Program-made: the position numbers and the translations under genes | Part shown: positions 21,149-33,019 of the stretch, one piece after another | Position numbering within the stretch: position 1 is the stretch's first letter | Layout of the letters: each line of letters starts with the position of its first letter | Source: Phoronis australis | Lineage: Eukaryota; Phoronida; Phoronidae | DNA: 34,244 bases | Direction: 5' to 3' | NCBI GenBank assembly: GCA_002633005.1 | Contig: NMRA01000406.1 | Span: 367,157-401,400 of the forward strand | The notes under the pieces: model-generated | Seen by the model: only the letters and a program-made list of their open reading frames with translations | Databases searched by the model: none | Told to the model about the DNA's origin: nothing

Positions 21149-21470
21149 TAAATCCGCAACTGGTTATCAGCTATCGGAAAGTCTGTATACCATAGAAACA
21201 CTTTTGTATGTCTGTGCTGCACACCAATATCCGTCAGTGTTAGTGCTTCATGGTTCAGCAAGTTACACAGGTGAAGGATCAGACATTTTTACTGAATGCT
21301 GGCAGTCAATTAAAATTAAAAATGAATTTCATACTGAAATCTCCATGTAAACAACTTCAATTCTGTCAGCATAGTCAGGTAGCAGCCGTGCGAGAATCTG
21401 TAAACAAGTCCGTAACTGCGGCGTTACGGGCAGTTCAGCATTTTACGGAGTGCGGAGGTACATGATGTCA
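21149..21470 (+). repeat. Remainder of the left satellite array
   Basis: Two degenerate units after the gap keep recognisable cores near 21240 (TGGTTCAGCAAGTTACAC) and 21425. The second also has AGTCAGGTAGCAGCCGTGCG, typical of subtype B. Confidence 0.75.
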
Positions 21471-21574
21471 TTAATGAAAATAAAGACACTACGTTTAATT
21501 TAGCAGTTGTTGCATTATCTCATCTCACTACAGCAATAGTGAGAGTCCAATAAGCGTTGGCTTCAAACAAAATC

Positions 21575-21997
21575 AGTGCCGTTTACACTTACAAAGTTGA
21601 CACGGATCAGCTGACACGGAACAAGTTGTTCCAGCGTGTAAACGGACTGACACGGAGCAAATTGACACCGCGGTGACAAATTTTTGCCACCCGTGTGTGA
21701 GGTAGAGCAATTTGCGCCCGAGCATCTTGCGCCGTGTCAATTATGAATCTAAACGCGAAACTGGAGAAAGGCGGAAAGGATCATCTCTATTGCGCTTGTG
21801 CAATGACCTTCATATGGGTTCTTTGTCTCTGCAACTCTCGTCATTTGTAAACCTGCGCATGTGCGATCCAGTCTTTCCAGCCTGCAATTTCCGTCTTGCC
21901 ACGTTTAGTGAGTTGTGTATGCAAACGGCCGCTTGACACGAGTCAATTTGCTCCGTGTCCGTTGCGCGGGGCTAAAAGTTGATGTCTAAACGGGACT
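21575..21997. mobile_element. Nested MITE-like element, about 420 bp
   Basis: The ends are AGTGCCGTTTACAC and, inverted, AGTCCCGTTTAGAC. Internally, CACGGAGCAAATTGAC at 21651-21666 is matched by its perfect 16-bp inverse at 21942-21957, and the word TTGACACGG or CTGACACGG recurs. There is no coding capacity. No target duplication is clear. Confidence 0.65.
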
Positions 21998-22161
21998 ATA
22001 GGCCTACTCACTCGATACGAAATTCGTCTATTTCCGTGTACGGAAAGTGTCAAATATTGTATCGAATGAGCTTGCTCGCTATACATGCCTTATAACCAAA
22101 GATGGTGTAACTATAATATCTTTGTTATAAGTCACGTCAGAGATCCATAGACGAAGAGCTG

Positions 22162-22512
22162 GGGCCCGTTCCATGAAAATTGACTTAGCTTAGACCAATC
22201 TTAACTTTCAGCCAATTTTAAGATAAAACTTAAGTTTGTTCCAAGAAAGACACCTTANGGTTCAATTCGGTGACATTGGGTTTATCACCCCTCTGGGCAT
22301 TTTTGCCTGCTGTGAGCCGTACTTCACTCTTAAGTTTGTTCCAAGAAAGACCTCTTAACTAGAAAGTCATCTTAACCTTGACTTGGGTTTTTTACTTTAA
22401 GTTCTGTCTTAAGTTCAGCTAACCGGAAGTGGAATTTTCAAAGTTTGGAAGTTGTGACATGTCTTGAAATTAAATCATAAATGAACTGAAGCCAGTTTCT
22501 TGGTACGAGCCC
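22162..22512. mobile_element. Nested MITE-like element, about 350 bp
   Basis: The left end GGGCCCGTTCCATGAAAA is inverted at the right end as TTTCTTGGTACGAGCCC. Inside, ACTTAAGTTTGTTCCAAGAAAGAC is present twice (about 22227 and 22328), apart from a 1-base N at 22258 next to the first. There is no coding capacity and no clear target duplication. GGGCCCGTT ends are common among animal MITEs. Confidence 0.6.
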
Positions 22513-25500
22513 AATTGATTGTATTACTATAGTAGCTTATTCTACGTTCTTGTTAGTATAGCGTTTTAAAAGTGAGAAATGTGGTGTTTTGGTGAATTAA
22601 CTTCACATTTTCTGTGTCCCAGTCAGGTGCTGCGCCTTCGGTAACGAAAACGACGCTCTGCGTGGAGACTCGGGCGTTTATTTGTCGAACTGCATGCTCA
22701 AATTTTCCTTTGTAAGCTACAATAAGTAATGGGTATTCCAGTAACATGGATTTTGTTCAAAAGGCAGAAAATTAAGTGAGATGCTGGAATTTGTTTACTT
22801 GACTTGGCGACGTAGCGCGAAAGACGGGCACAGCCTCGCTAACTCAAGTAAGTAAATTCTAGTAATTGACTTATTTTTATGTACTTTGCTACCAAAAGTG
22901 AAGGTCTCAAAATTTCATGCTTTTATGAATTTATTGCTTTGACTAACATCGAGCTTCTTAAACACTTCTAACGCTCGTTTTATAAAACTGAGTCGTTTCC
23001 ATTATCAGTTACCTTTGGCAACAGGTAAGTGTTTCAGTTCTGTTGAGTTGCTTACTGGTGCCGTTTCGTTTAACCAATCTTTCGTTACTTTTTAGTTACC
23101 GTTTCATTCCGTTTTAATGGTGGACAAATGAGATATGATTTAGCACCACTTGTCATTATCCGGAATTTGATTTGATATAAGACTCAATTTCGGCATAGTG
23201 TGCATTCCTGAGGGATAACAAAATATCGAGAAAAGTGAGCCAAAAGTATCAGTTTTCGTTTGACTCCGCAAAAGCAAGCAACCTTGTGTTCTGCTGGTCA
23301 CCTAGGTATACTGTATGTAAAGTTTGCTTAATATTTACAACTGCTCGTTGCCTTATCGACCTTTAGTAGAATCGGCTGAGCTACCAAATATTTATGACAT
23401 CATAAAATTGTACTCCACACTGAGATAAAAACAAAGACGCATTTTCTAAGGCAATAAACAATAACAAAAACAGACTGAGTACATATTTAAATTTGTTAAA
23501 AAGATACTGAGCCCCCTTTTGATTATTTCCACCAATCCTCGTTGTCATCTCTCCTGGTGCTCCTGGCGCCAATCTTCTAGGTAAAACGCAGGAATCGGGT
23601 AAAAATTCATACTCCTTACGTCACAGATTGGACATTATGATTCTTAGTGGATGGTCTATTCCGCGCAACTGGGAATTGGCGGGAAGTATACATTGCTGTT
23701 ATCTGCCCAATCAGCCAGCATTGCACGCAGGGTAGTTCCAATTTATTAAACGCTGTACCCTTTGATCATATTTCCCAAACGTCGACCAAATTCGGATGTA
23801 CTGCAATCTGCAAAGTTCTCTTTAGATTACTGAGCGTTAGTAACTGCCAAACTTTCGAACCATGCGTGCTTTCAGAATTGAGTAATTATACACCATCACA
23901 TCTTAGGACGAGAGAATGAATTGAAGAAGTTTTTGTCAGGTTACTTAATGCTCATAGCGTTGGAAAGGATAAGAACCCACTTCTTCGAACGCATTGCTCC
24001 AAAGGTTCACTATGAAGGTGCACTACCCTGAAAATGTATGAAATTTCAGACTGAGGAGTAATTTTTTATACTTCCATATCATGATATGCAAAAATACACA
24101 TTTCGGTTTAGACGTAGTGGCGTACCTAGTATACCGAGAACACTTTAACTGTTTGGGTTTCTTGCGCTTTCGAAAATGGGCTCCAAAGCATTTCTTATGA
24201 AGATGAAAAAGTGAATGCGTACTTGCATTTTGGACACATAAAGTTGGAATACTGATGAATTATTAACCTATATGTCAAGATCGCATTGTTTCACAGCGCG
24301 ACTGAAAAGTCTATCTCTGGCGCTTCAGTCATCCACCAAATAGGAAACGCGCGCATGTCCGGGTCGGAACTAAATGCAGTAGATTACCCTATCCTTGCCA
24401 GTCTTCACCAAGTCCGAGAGTCAATGACACCCAGTCTTCCGAAATTTAAAGCCGCCCGTACATGTAAGTCGCCACAAAGCAGAAATAAAATAAATAATCC
24501 TCGTGCCCCGCATGTTGTCTCTGTTTAAAAATGAGTGGTATTAGATTCAAAGGTCACGATTGTGAGTGACTGGAACTGAGGTCGTTTGCGAACACTGCAA
24601 TTAATGTTTTAAGAACTATTCAACGTTTGCGCACCTTAATGGATGCTAAATGAACACAAATACTTTGTGGGTGTCAGTTCCGCTAAACTGTCTGATGTGA
24701 CATGGTTTAACACCAAGAGTAATAATGATACCTGAAACCTTGTAAATCTCTTCCCGGCATCAAATTTGCTGCTCTGCGAGGTTGTGTACACAAGAGAACA
24801 CTTTTCTTCATTGATTAAAGATTTTATTAGGTCTAAACCTGCTTTTACCAAATAATATGGACATGCTAGTCCTCCCACAAGGAGGGATTTTCTCAGTGCA
24901 AGAACACACGGTAGTAAAACGTCTGCTTTTCAACAACGGTAGAGGACTGCTTCTTGAAGTTTTGTGTGCTGTATTGAAATAATGAAAAGGCATATGTCAC
25001 ATGCATGTCAATTTACTAACCAATCCACAACCAAAGCGGGCTCTGGATGATCAACATATTCGGCGATCACCTTCAATTCGAAAATCAAAAAAGCCTAGGC
25101 TGGCAACTATACCAAAAAATCAGATAACAAACTTATGTTCTGCTGTTTTGTTGGTTTATCCATTTTTAAGCGATGGACATATTACTTTGACACCTCTCGT
25201 TGCTGAAATAGCTGGCACCGTCACCACGCACGTTCAATGTGGTAGTCGGTGGGTTTAATGACTCACTAACATAAAGTGTCTTCTAATCGTCGTCTGCAGG
25301 AACCTGTTATCCAGTACACAAACACATGACCACTTGGCAAAGTTGGCCGGGTACTATACGGCTCGATATAGTGCTTTGATTTGCAGAACCAAATTTGAAA
25401 TTATTACCAACTTCATTATTATAGTAGTTAGTAGTACCAGTAATAACTACAAAAAAATGTTGATGTTTTTCATCTATATGCTATGCGTAACGGATACGCT

Positions 25501-28500
25501 AGGGCTGGATTTTTTCCACGAGGGGATTCCATCGAACTCCCCGAAACTCCCCCCCCCCGTGGCTACGAGCCTGCTGCACAAAAGTGAGGAATCTGCACGT
25601 CTGTTTTCTGTTCCATTGCGGTTTCTGTTAAAAGTTAATAAAGCGATTCGTACATAATTGCCCCCGCTAACAACCAGTTTATTGTGTAAAGCGCATCGCG
25701 AGCACCTGTCCCTAGTTGGCACGGGCATAAATGACGATCAAAAAGTGTTCCTTCATGCCACAGTCAGGAGCTTCTCATATCAGGAATAATGGGCCTTCAC
25801 GCAAGCGAGGTAGTCTAGCAGATCTGCGTTTGCTTACATTAGATTTTTTAACAACTGAGTATAACATACAGCGGGATTCCCAGTGAAATCTTTTATCGAC
25901 AAAGTATCCCGTTAAGTGTAACTTGGGTTGTTGTCAACCGGGGTGGAAGACAACAGTGCCACCCCCTCAGATCATCACCAGTTACGAACCGTCTCATGGG
26001 CGTCACAGTCCTCCCCTAGTCATCACTGATTTGCGTCCCCGGCTTCTTGTACGTCAATGCCAATTTCGAGTTACCAGTTGTCTGGGTGTCGCCCAGGTAG
26101 GTGGTCTTTCCCACTTGCTAAGACTGTAGCTGCGCACTTTGATACAATCTGGCTCCCGTTGGAAGAATGGATTTTCCAAAATACACCCATTACGCTTATT
26201 TTTAGTATAACTCTGGCAATTCCCTGTGACGTCAAAAATGCACTCCACACTGAGATAATAACAAAGGTCGTAATATCGAGTAGATTTTGTTACGAATATA
26301 AACATAAATATATGAAAAACTGACTAGTGTAAATGTAACGGCGGCGAACTGATAATATGTATGGCAAGACATGCTCTTGACTATGCTCGCGTTTCACGTT
26401 GTCTCAGATTTTTATCATAGGACTTGGAAGCTAGGAACCAGGTGCCAGAAAACACAAAGCTGTTTTTCATTAATCGACAATCTATGGAGCGATGGCAGCC
26501 GCTTGGCGTCTGGTCCATTCCGAAGTGAATGTCAGGGTGCGTGCTTGATCCCGCGTCTATTTCGATTTATTCAAAAGATACAGAAGCTCGGTGGTTTTAA
26601 AATTAGATGTCATAGTATTAAGACAAATATAACCATGACATTGAAAATGCTGAATATCATCAATGTCAAAATGACACCATGTTGCCGATGATGTAATCTT
26701 GCTGGAATGATTATACTTTGTTTTCGTAATTGACCAATAAATACTGTCGGCTTTTAATTAACAATTAGATATCGAGGAAAAAACATTTTGGGTTTGTAGA
26801 TGAACTGCCCGTTTAATAACTAAGGATGCTGCTTACGCAGTTGTATAAAGTCTTGGTTTCCTCGACTGCGTCTAAAGTGTGTACAGAGCGCATTCACGTG
26901 GAGGTTAGACACTCGTTTCTTTTAACAGCCCGGGGGAATTTTTGAAGTAGTGCTTCGATCTGTGTTTTCGCAGTAATTAATCAAAACATTTTTGTCAAAT
27001 AAGAAGGTCAGGCAAGACTAGTCTGCTAAAAAGTGCTGTAAGTTTGGAAAAAATGAACATCTGTGCATTCATAACTCGTTAGAAACTTTCTTTGTAATAC
27101 TGCGACTGATGTTTGTTTATACAACTGGAAACTCGACCCAGGGTGATGACACCATCTGTGCCAGGCCACAGGCAGTGCTGAACTTCAATGGAACAAATTT
27201 ATGGACATGTACTGTAAGCGTAAATGTATCTTTGGGAAATATGTGAGTTGATTTTGACCAAAAGCACCATTGTGCTAATTTACGATTAACTTTCATAATG
27301 AAAGAGAAAACTGCAACAGTAGTGAAATAACCGAATGCTCCTGTACATTCCACTCTCAGACAGCAGACGGCTTATCACTGTCATAAATCTAAGGGGGAAG
27401 ACGAAACGTAAATACAACCACTACATGCTTCTATTTGCAGTAAGCTACCCCAACTTGGGGGCACAGGAATTTAGACAATGAGCAAAATTGTTCATATTGC
27501 AACCTCAGAATTCATTATGGAACATATCACAATTCTTAATTCTGTACAAATATATTTATTAATTCGTATATTATTTATTCTGAGCTTTTGAGGGTAGACG
27601 AAGGTCACAATGCATTTGTCCCAAATATCTGTGACTCGTGGGATGCCACTTAACGTCGACTAATACTCAAGAATAGACTGGATTAAACTGTAAGCGATTA
27701 GGATATAAACTCGGTTCGCGAATTCTGATCTGACCTCCACTACGGCCGCCAGCATTCGTGTGAGGTCAGCGGCAAGCCCGTACAAGAGGGTCTTGGTTAC
27801 CATTCACCATTCAGTGCCACGCATGGAGTGGGAGTGCCAATTTACTCTTAAATGCTGAAAAGGCACATATTCTCGGCTTTTCTGGCCACTCACAAGTTAA
27901 AGCAGTCATTACTGCTGGGCTTTCATAATTAACCACGCTGTGGGAAACAAGAACTGCCCTGTGCGACAGATTTATGCAGTGGTTTTCGTGTTGATGAAAT
28001 ACAGTTGTTTTGGTGTCGAACTAAGTCTTTAAGTATCCTTCTAAAATTCGAAACATGCGTCAATCACTAAGGCCGACGGCCTAGCTTTTCACAAGTTTCC
28101 GAACATCGCTTAATCTGAGCACCATTCTAAACTTTCGATCGATTCATTTGGAAATAAAAACAATCTGCACGCATTAGTTTTTCGTCGAGAGGAATGCTTT
28201 TTCATCTACTGCGCGTGTACGAATTATTGTCGCCGGCCGTTGATACGTACGGATCATTAGAATGTTCTTAGGACATTTTTAAGGCTCACACGAATTTTTA
28301 GAGTGTACCAAGAATCAACGTAAACACACTTCACTTGAAAACGGCTGCAGCTTGGTCAGGCCTCTGATCACTGTGGTCTCATTTTTAGGTCATTCAGCGT
28401 TCACTTGCATTATGATTCGGCTTTGAAGAATGAGCTCATTTCTGTCATTTTCAGTTTTGCGTATGATGCGTTTATGGCAACTTGAGAGAGACCTTGGCCC

Positions 28501-28589
28501 AATACTAGTTGTTACACATATTTTAAAATAATAATGGATTTGTACCGCATCAATGAAAAAAGCGCAAACACGGAGTTCCATTCTGCCAG
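22513..28589. other. Central part of the giant element, no recognisable gene
   Basis: About 6 kb with only short open frames on both strands. None has a motif, splice framework or family resemblance I could support. Local structures are the inverted repeat at 22787-22859, a repeated word at about 23385 and 26230, a CTGACCTC/GAGGTCAG inverted pair at about 27731-27769, and a 10-C run at 25548-25557. Any cargo gene would have to be intron-rich or highly divergent. Confidence 0.5.
22787..22859. repeat. Imperfect inverted repeat (19-bp arms)
   Basis: GAATTTGTTTACTTGACTT is matched by the inverse of AACTCAAGTAAGTAAATTC with three mismatches, around a 35-bp GC-rich loop rich in CpG. It could be a hairpin or a tiny inverted-repeat element. 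Confidence 0.6.
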
Positions 28590-28998
28590 TCAGTCATTTT
28601 TCAAAAAGTAGTTAATTAATTACTTTATAAAGTCGTTAATTTCTCTAAATGCGACAAACGCGAGCAGCGTGATTAGATTTCAGCCGTACGCACGCGTGAG
28701 AATCTGCCTATTTTCTTGTTAGTTGCGTTACCGCTCTGCACAAATGACTGAGCGTGAACTTGGGAGTTCTTTAATGAATACTGCCAGTCAGTCATTTTTT
28801 CATTAGCAGCGACTTTAGATATAAAGTTGTTAACTTCCCTCTCTACGACAAACGGGAGCGGTGTGGTCAGATTTCAGCCATACGAAAGATTGGTAGCCTA
28901 TTTTTTAGTAGTTATTGCGTTATCGGCGGCAAGAAATTTTAGAGCGCGATCATGTGAGTTCTTGAATAAATACTACATGCACTGCAGGACTGTTCTGA
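28590..28998 (+). repeat. Right satellite array, first part
   Basis: Units of the same family as 17340-21470 and in the same orientation. Cores are near 28730 (GCGTTACCGCTCTGCACAAA) and 28915. The array is interrupted by an insertion from about 29000. Confidence 0.8.
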
Positions 28999-28999
28999 A

Positions 29000-29941
29000 A
29001 CCCCCTCGACCCACAACTTCCACGACGCCCTCGACCCACGAAACCATCGACCTACCACTTACATTATCCAAAGCCAGGTTTGGCTCCGTCAGGTTATCGG
29101 CTCTCGTACATTGGGCTTCGTTGGGTCTGTACAGCCGTACAAGCCGTCACAACCAACAGCGTACAGCCACCCGTTTCAAATGCACCATAAAAAGGCGTAC
29201 ATAATAATAGTAATCCCGAACTGTTTTTCAGTTTGGCGAATCAGAGCGCGACTACAGCTGTCTGGGAAAGTTGGCACGCGAGCTGTCACGCGCTGTGTCT
29301 GCACGAGACCTGCTGTGAGGAGTCAGAGAGTACACTAATGTGTTCGTCCACTGTAACAAGGTGTTATGCAACAAAACTCAAAATTCAATTTATCAAGACA
29401 TGGACTGTGCAGCACTGAAATAAGTGGGGGACTATAACCCTATGGGCCGTCCATGACAGATTATTTTTCAAAAAGGGTAAAATACATTAAACGCCTTGAA
29501 CGACAGTTCTATACCTGACACTGAGTGATTACAATGAAGAGATAGAATCGGCGACAATGAAGCATGAATCATGATGAAAAATGCCCCACCTTCAACTGAG
29601 AGTTAAACTGATTTTATCTTAGACAACACTTCAACAGCTGCTCGGAGCATTTTCAGAAAAGTATTCGATTTGTTACGTGAATGTGCTTTTATTTGGCTTT
29701 TATTTTCGCAAAAATCTCCAATGCCAATGATCGTCGACCTCTCTGTTCAACCGCGTGACGGCAGTTATGTCTTCGAGGAAAGTCACTCACCAATTAACGT
29801 AACAAGATTATGAAATATGTAAAGAAAACGTAAAAATACCTATCGCCACTGGTTGTGGGTCGAGAAGGTCGCAGATCGAGGGGATTGTGGATCGAGGGGG
29901 TTGACTTGTGAGTCGAAGGGTGTGGGGATCGAGGGGGGTCT
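29000..29941. mobile_element. Insertion in the satellite with CCCTCGACCCAC inverted ends
   Basis: The left edge has CCCCCTCGACCCACAAC and a further CCCTCGACCCAC. The right edge has the inverse words GGTTGTGGGTCGAG, ATCGAGGGGATTGTGG and ATCGAGGGGGG. This unit of about 940 bp splits the satellite array, which resumes near 29970 in the same orientation. No transposase is seen and the target duplication is not clear. Confidence 0.6.
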
Positions 29942-29964
29942 TTTAACAATCCCTACGAGCAGAA

Positions 29965-31210
29965 TGCGAGGTTTGGAGATTTAATAACTACTGCAACTTA
30001 CTCATAATGGTGGACTTCAAGAAAAGTTGAACTAACTCCTCTACAAGCGACAAACGTATCTGCGTGGTCAGATTTCAGATTTACGAGGGAATTGTGGCCT
30101 ATTTTCGTTGTTGCGTTACCGTTCTGCACAAACGGCTGAGCACGAACTTCTTCGCTCCTTAATGAATACTATGTCATATTTTAAATCCGTAGCTAATTGC
30201 CAACTTTATATATTATCTATTTGCCGACTGCTATACGTTCGACAAAGGGGAGTACGTTTTCAGATTTCAGCCGGAGATTTGTAGGCCTATCACTATTTTT
30301 TGCGTTACCGTTCTGCACAAATGGTGATCGCGAACTTGGGAGTTTTTTGATAGATAACTGATTATTATTCACATCTTACGTAATAGTTAATTACCGACTG
30401 TTTATAAGTTGTAATTTCTCTGCAGGCGTAAATGGGAGTTGTTTTGAGGGCATTAGGGGAGATTTGTATTTTCACGATTGTTGCGCTAACGTACCGTTTT
30501 GCACGAATGGCTGTGCGCAAATTTGGAGTTCTTTAATGAATACTTTAGGTCAGTCATAATTTAAATTAGTAGCTCAATGCTGACCTGATATCTAAGTGTT
30601 TAATTCTCTATATGCCGCAAACCAAAGCTGCCATGTCAGATTTCAGCCACATTTTAGATTTATATGCCTATTCTACAAAAAGACTTAGGTTTAACTCGGA
30701 AGCTCTTTTAAATGTTGGCTTCTTAATACGTTCTTAATTTCTGTGCAGGTGACAAACGGGAAATGTGCGTGATCTGATTTAAGCTGCAAGAGAGATTTGT
30801 TACATTACCGTTCTGTAGGAATGCAAAGTTCGGAGATCTTTAAAAACTACTGTTACTCTCTCAAGGTCGGCTTTAAGTAAATAAACGTTGAGCTAACTTG
30901 TCCACATGCGGCATACCGGTTTTGCGTTGAGCTAACTCTCCTACGGACGGGAAACTTAAAACTGCGTGGCTAGATTTCAGACCCTTCGGGAGATCGTAGC
31001 TTACGGTATTTTCGTTATTGTTGCGTTACCGTTCTGCACAAACGGCTGAGTGCAAACTACCCGGAGTTCTCTATAAACACTGCAAGTCAGTAATAATTTA
31101 AACTAGTAACCAATTGCCCACTTCATATGAAGTTGCTAATGTGCTTCATGTGGCAAATGGGAACTGTTTTGTCACAGATTTCAGCCCAATATCAAAAAGT
31201 AAACGAGTCC
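29965..31210 (+). repeat. Right satellite array, second part
   Basis: Further units with cores near 30110, 30300, 30490, 30800 and 31020 (GCGTTACCGTTCTGCACAAA). They resemble subtype A of the left array; B and C subtypes are not seen here. The spacing is less regular because of small deletions. Confidence 0.8.
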
Positions 31211-31652
31211 CGTACGGCTGCTTTCAAACTACCGACACAGGCCCCGTTAGACTCTTGCAGAGAATGTAACTGCTTTGTACGAAGTTTACAATTATCAATT
31301 AAGTTCAAAATATGAAATACAAAGAATGTGAACACAAATTATCCTAGGCTCAAGAAACACCGAGGTGTTCTATACAGACTGCCATTTAGGAGTGAAATCT
31401 TGCTCAGATCATGAGGTCACTAAACATCTCAAATACCCTGTAATTCACATTTTCCAGTCGAATTTAGCGGGACGCTCTCGAGGACTTAGGAATATCATCA
31501 GGTAATTTCTCATTGACCAGTTTCATGAATGTCTAACAAATTGTCACATTTGATATAAAATACTCCATAGTTGGGCGTGGACTAATTCTTGCTGTGACTG
31601 TAAGGGCATTCGAGATTTCATCGCTACATCATGTTCAGCACACATACGTAAT
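31211..31652. other. Spacer between right satellite and right inverted repeat
   Basis: AT-rich sequence with no recognised feature. Confidence 0.5.
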
Positions 31653-32018
31653 ATATGAAAAGGTGCGTCATATTACGAAAAAACGTGTAATATGACGCAT
31701 GTTTGCGTGATATGACGCAGATTTGTGTGATATTACGCATATTTGCGTTACGGTGACGCACGCATGCGTTATATTACGCATTTTTGCGTTACGTTACGCT
31801 CACAATTTGCGTTACCGTTACACACATTTTTCTTAATTGCCAATTAACAAAAGTTCGTTTATTTGTTTTTCAAAATAAAAACAGAAAGGTGTTTAGAGAG
31901 TGAATGACTTTCATGTCAAGTCATTTTTGAGTACAATACTTGGATATTTTACATTTGCGTAACGTTACATTCCAGTTTGGGACTAAATGAGATTTTCCCT
32001 ATTTAAATAAGATCGACT
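31653..32018 (-). repeat. Right terminal inverted repeat with palindromic site array
   Basis: Inverse of 16826-17195. It starts (plus strand) with GCGT/ACGC palindromic units to about 31830, goes on to TTGCCAATTAACAAAA, and ends CTATTTAAATAAGATCGACT followed by TA at 32019-32020. Confidence 0.9.
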
Positions 32019-33019
32019 TATACATAGTATGTTTCTTTCTGTGTTGAACAGCCAACACCGACCTCCCAGAAATTTTTTCAAAGCCGAAGTGCTCAACAAT
32101 CACATGATACGTAGTCAGTCGGCTGCGAAAATAATGAAGCAAAAACACGTCATGTAATAAGTCAACAGGCAAATCAAGAGTTCAAAAAATAAGTTTTTGA
32201 CCATGTATATGTGGATAGAATGTTCGACTTGTGCTTAATTACAAGTTAATTTCTTGCGCAGTTGTTTTTGGTTGGATGCTTTCTTGGTGTCAGGAATGAG
32301 TCGTTAAAAACATTGGTTTAACAAAGACATGAAACAATGGCCCGTATCTGCTTGCATTCAAAACAATGCATCCAAAATAATGTTGGTGGAGTTTCCAAAA
32401 TTGTTGGTCAGGTACCAGCCACGTGTGCTCGTGTTTTTTTGTTTCATTGCTCAGGGTGGTGATGTTTCGTGTACTGTCAGGGTAATCCAGAGAGGTAGGC
32501 CATGGACTTGAAATTCTTGTCAAGTACCGCTTTGTTGGTTCTTCCGTGGCAATGAAATACATTCAACAAGTGTTGTCTCAATAATCAGGATATGTCGACA
32601 CGAAATTCCGCGCTTAATCTAGCATGAGAATATGGGTATTTTACCGCCATAGTAAGGCAAGTTCCCGGTTCCACTAAAACTTGATTGATTGTCATTGAAA
32701 GGTAAGCGAGTTACGCACGTTTTGGAATCTTAGTTTTGCAAGACGAACATTCACAAAAGCACACATTTTAAGGAGGTCTCGATCATAAAAAATGGGGGGT
32801 TGGCGGTAAGCCAAGCACGAGCGCTTAAAAATGAAAAATTGAAAATTTCGGGGGTGGGCAGTAAGCCGAGCATGGGCGGTAACCCGGTCGAGTACGATAT
32901 ATTGTCTTTAGACACAAACTTAAATTGAGAGACGCAGTGTCACATGGAGGTGTACAGAAAAATTTCATGTTTTTTGAAATGTACACATTGCATGTATGTG
33001 GAATATGATACATGCTATA
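32019..33019. other. Spacer right of the giant element
   Basis: No gene is recognised. Only short open frames without motifs occur. Near 32794 and 32852 a GGTGGG/GGCGGTAAGCC-like word (GGCGGTAAGCCAAGCACGAG, then GGCAGTAAGCCGAGCATGGG) is repeated at about 58-bp spacing. Confidence 0.45.

Larger units (their letters stand above)
16826..32018. mobile_element. Giant (15.2 kb) TIR-bounded element carrying satellite arrays
   Basis: Two inverted repeats of about 370 bp face each other at 16826-17195 and 31653-32018. Their outer 70 bp differ at only three positions. Each is bordered by TA, compatible with a TA target duplication, though TA beside an inverted repeat is weak proof. The interior has no open frame above about 110 codons and no recognisable transposase, integrase or polymerase, apart from whatever lies in the 926-bp gap. 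It consists of a left satellite array (about 17400-21460), a 7-kb centre with nested MITE-like elements, and a right satellite array (about 28590-31200). Size and long TIRs recall Polintons, but their genes and 6-bp duplications are absent. TIRs made of short tandem sites recall foldback elements such as Drosophila FB and sea urchin Tu. It is probably a large non-autonomous DNA transposon. Confidence 0.75.

Noticed and set aside
20168-21350. Two long plus-strand open frames of 327 and 382 codons
   Set aside because: They consist of undetermined bases from the assembly gap; only a few flanking codons are real sequence.
16826-32018. Polinton/Maverick identity for the giant element
   Set aside because: The length, long TIRs and AG start fit, but no 6-bp target duplication is present and no polymerase, integrase, ATPase, protease or capsid gene is visible.
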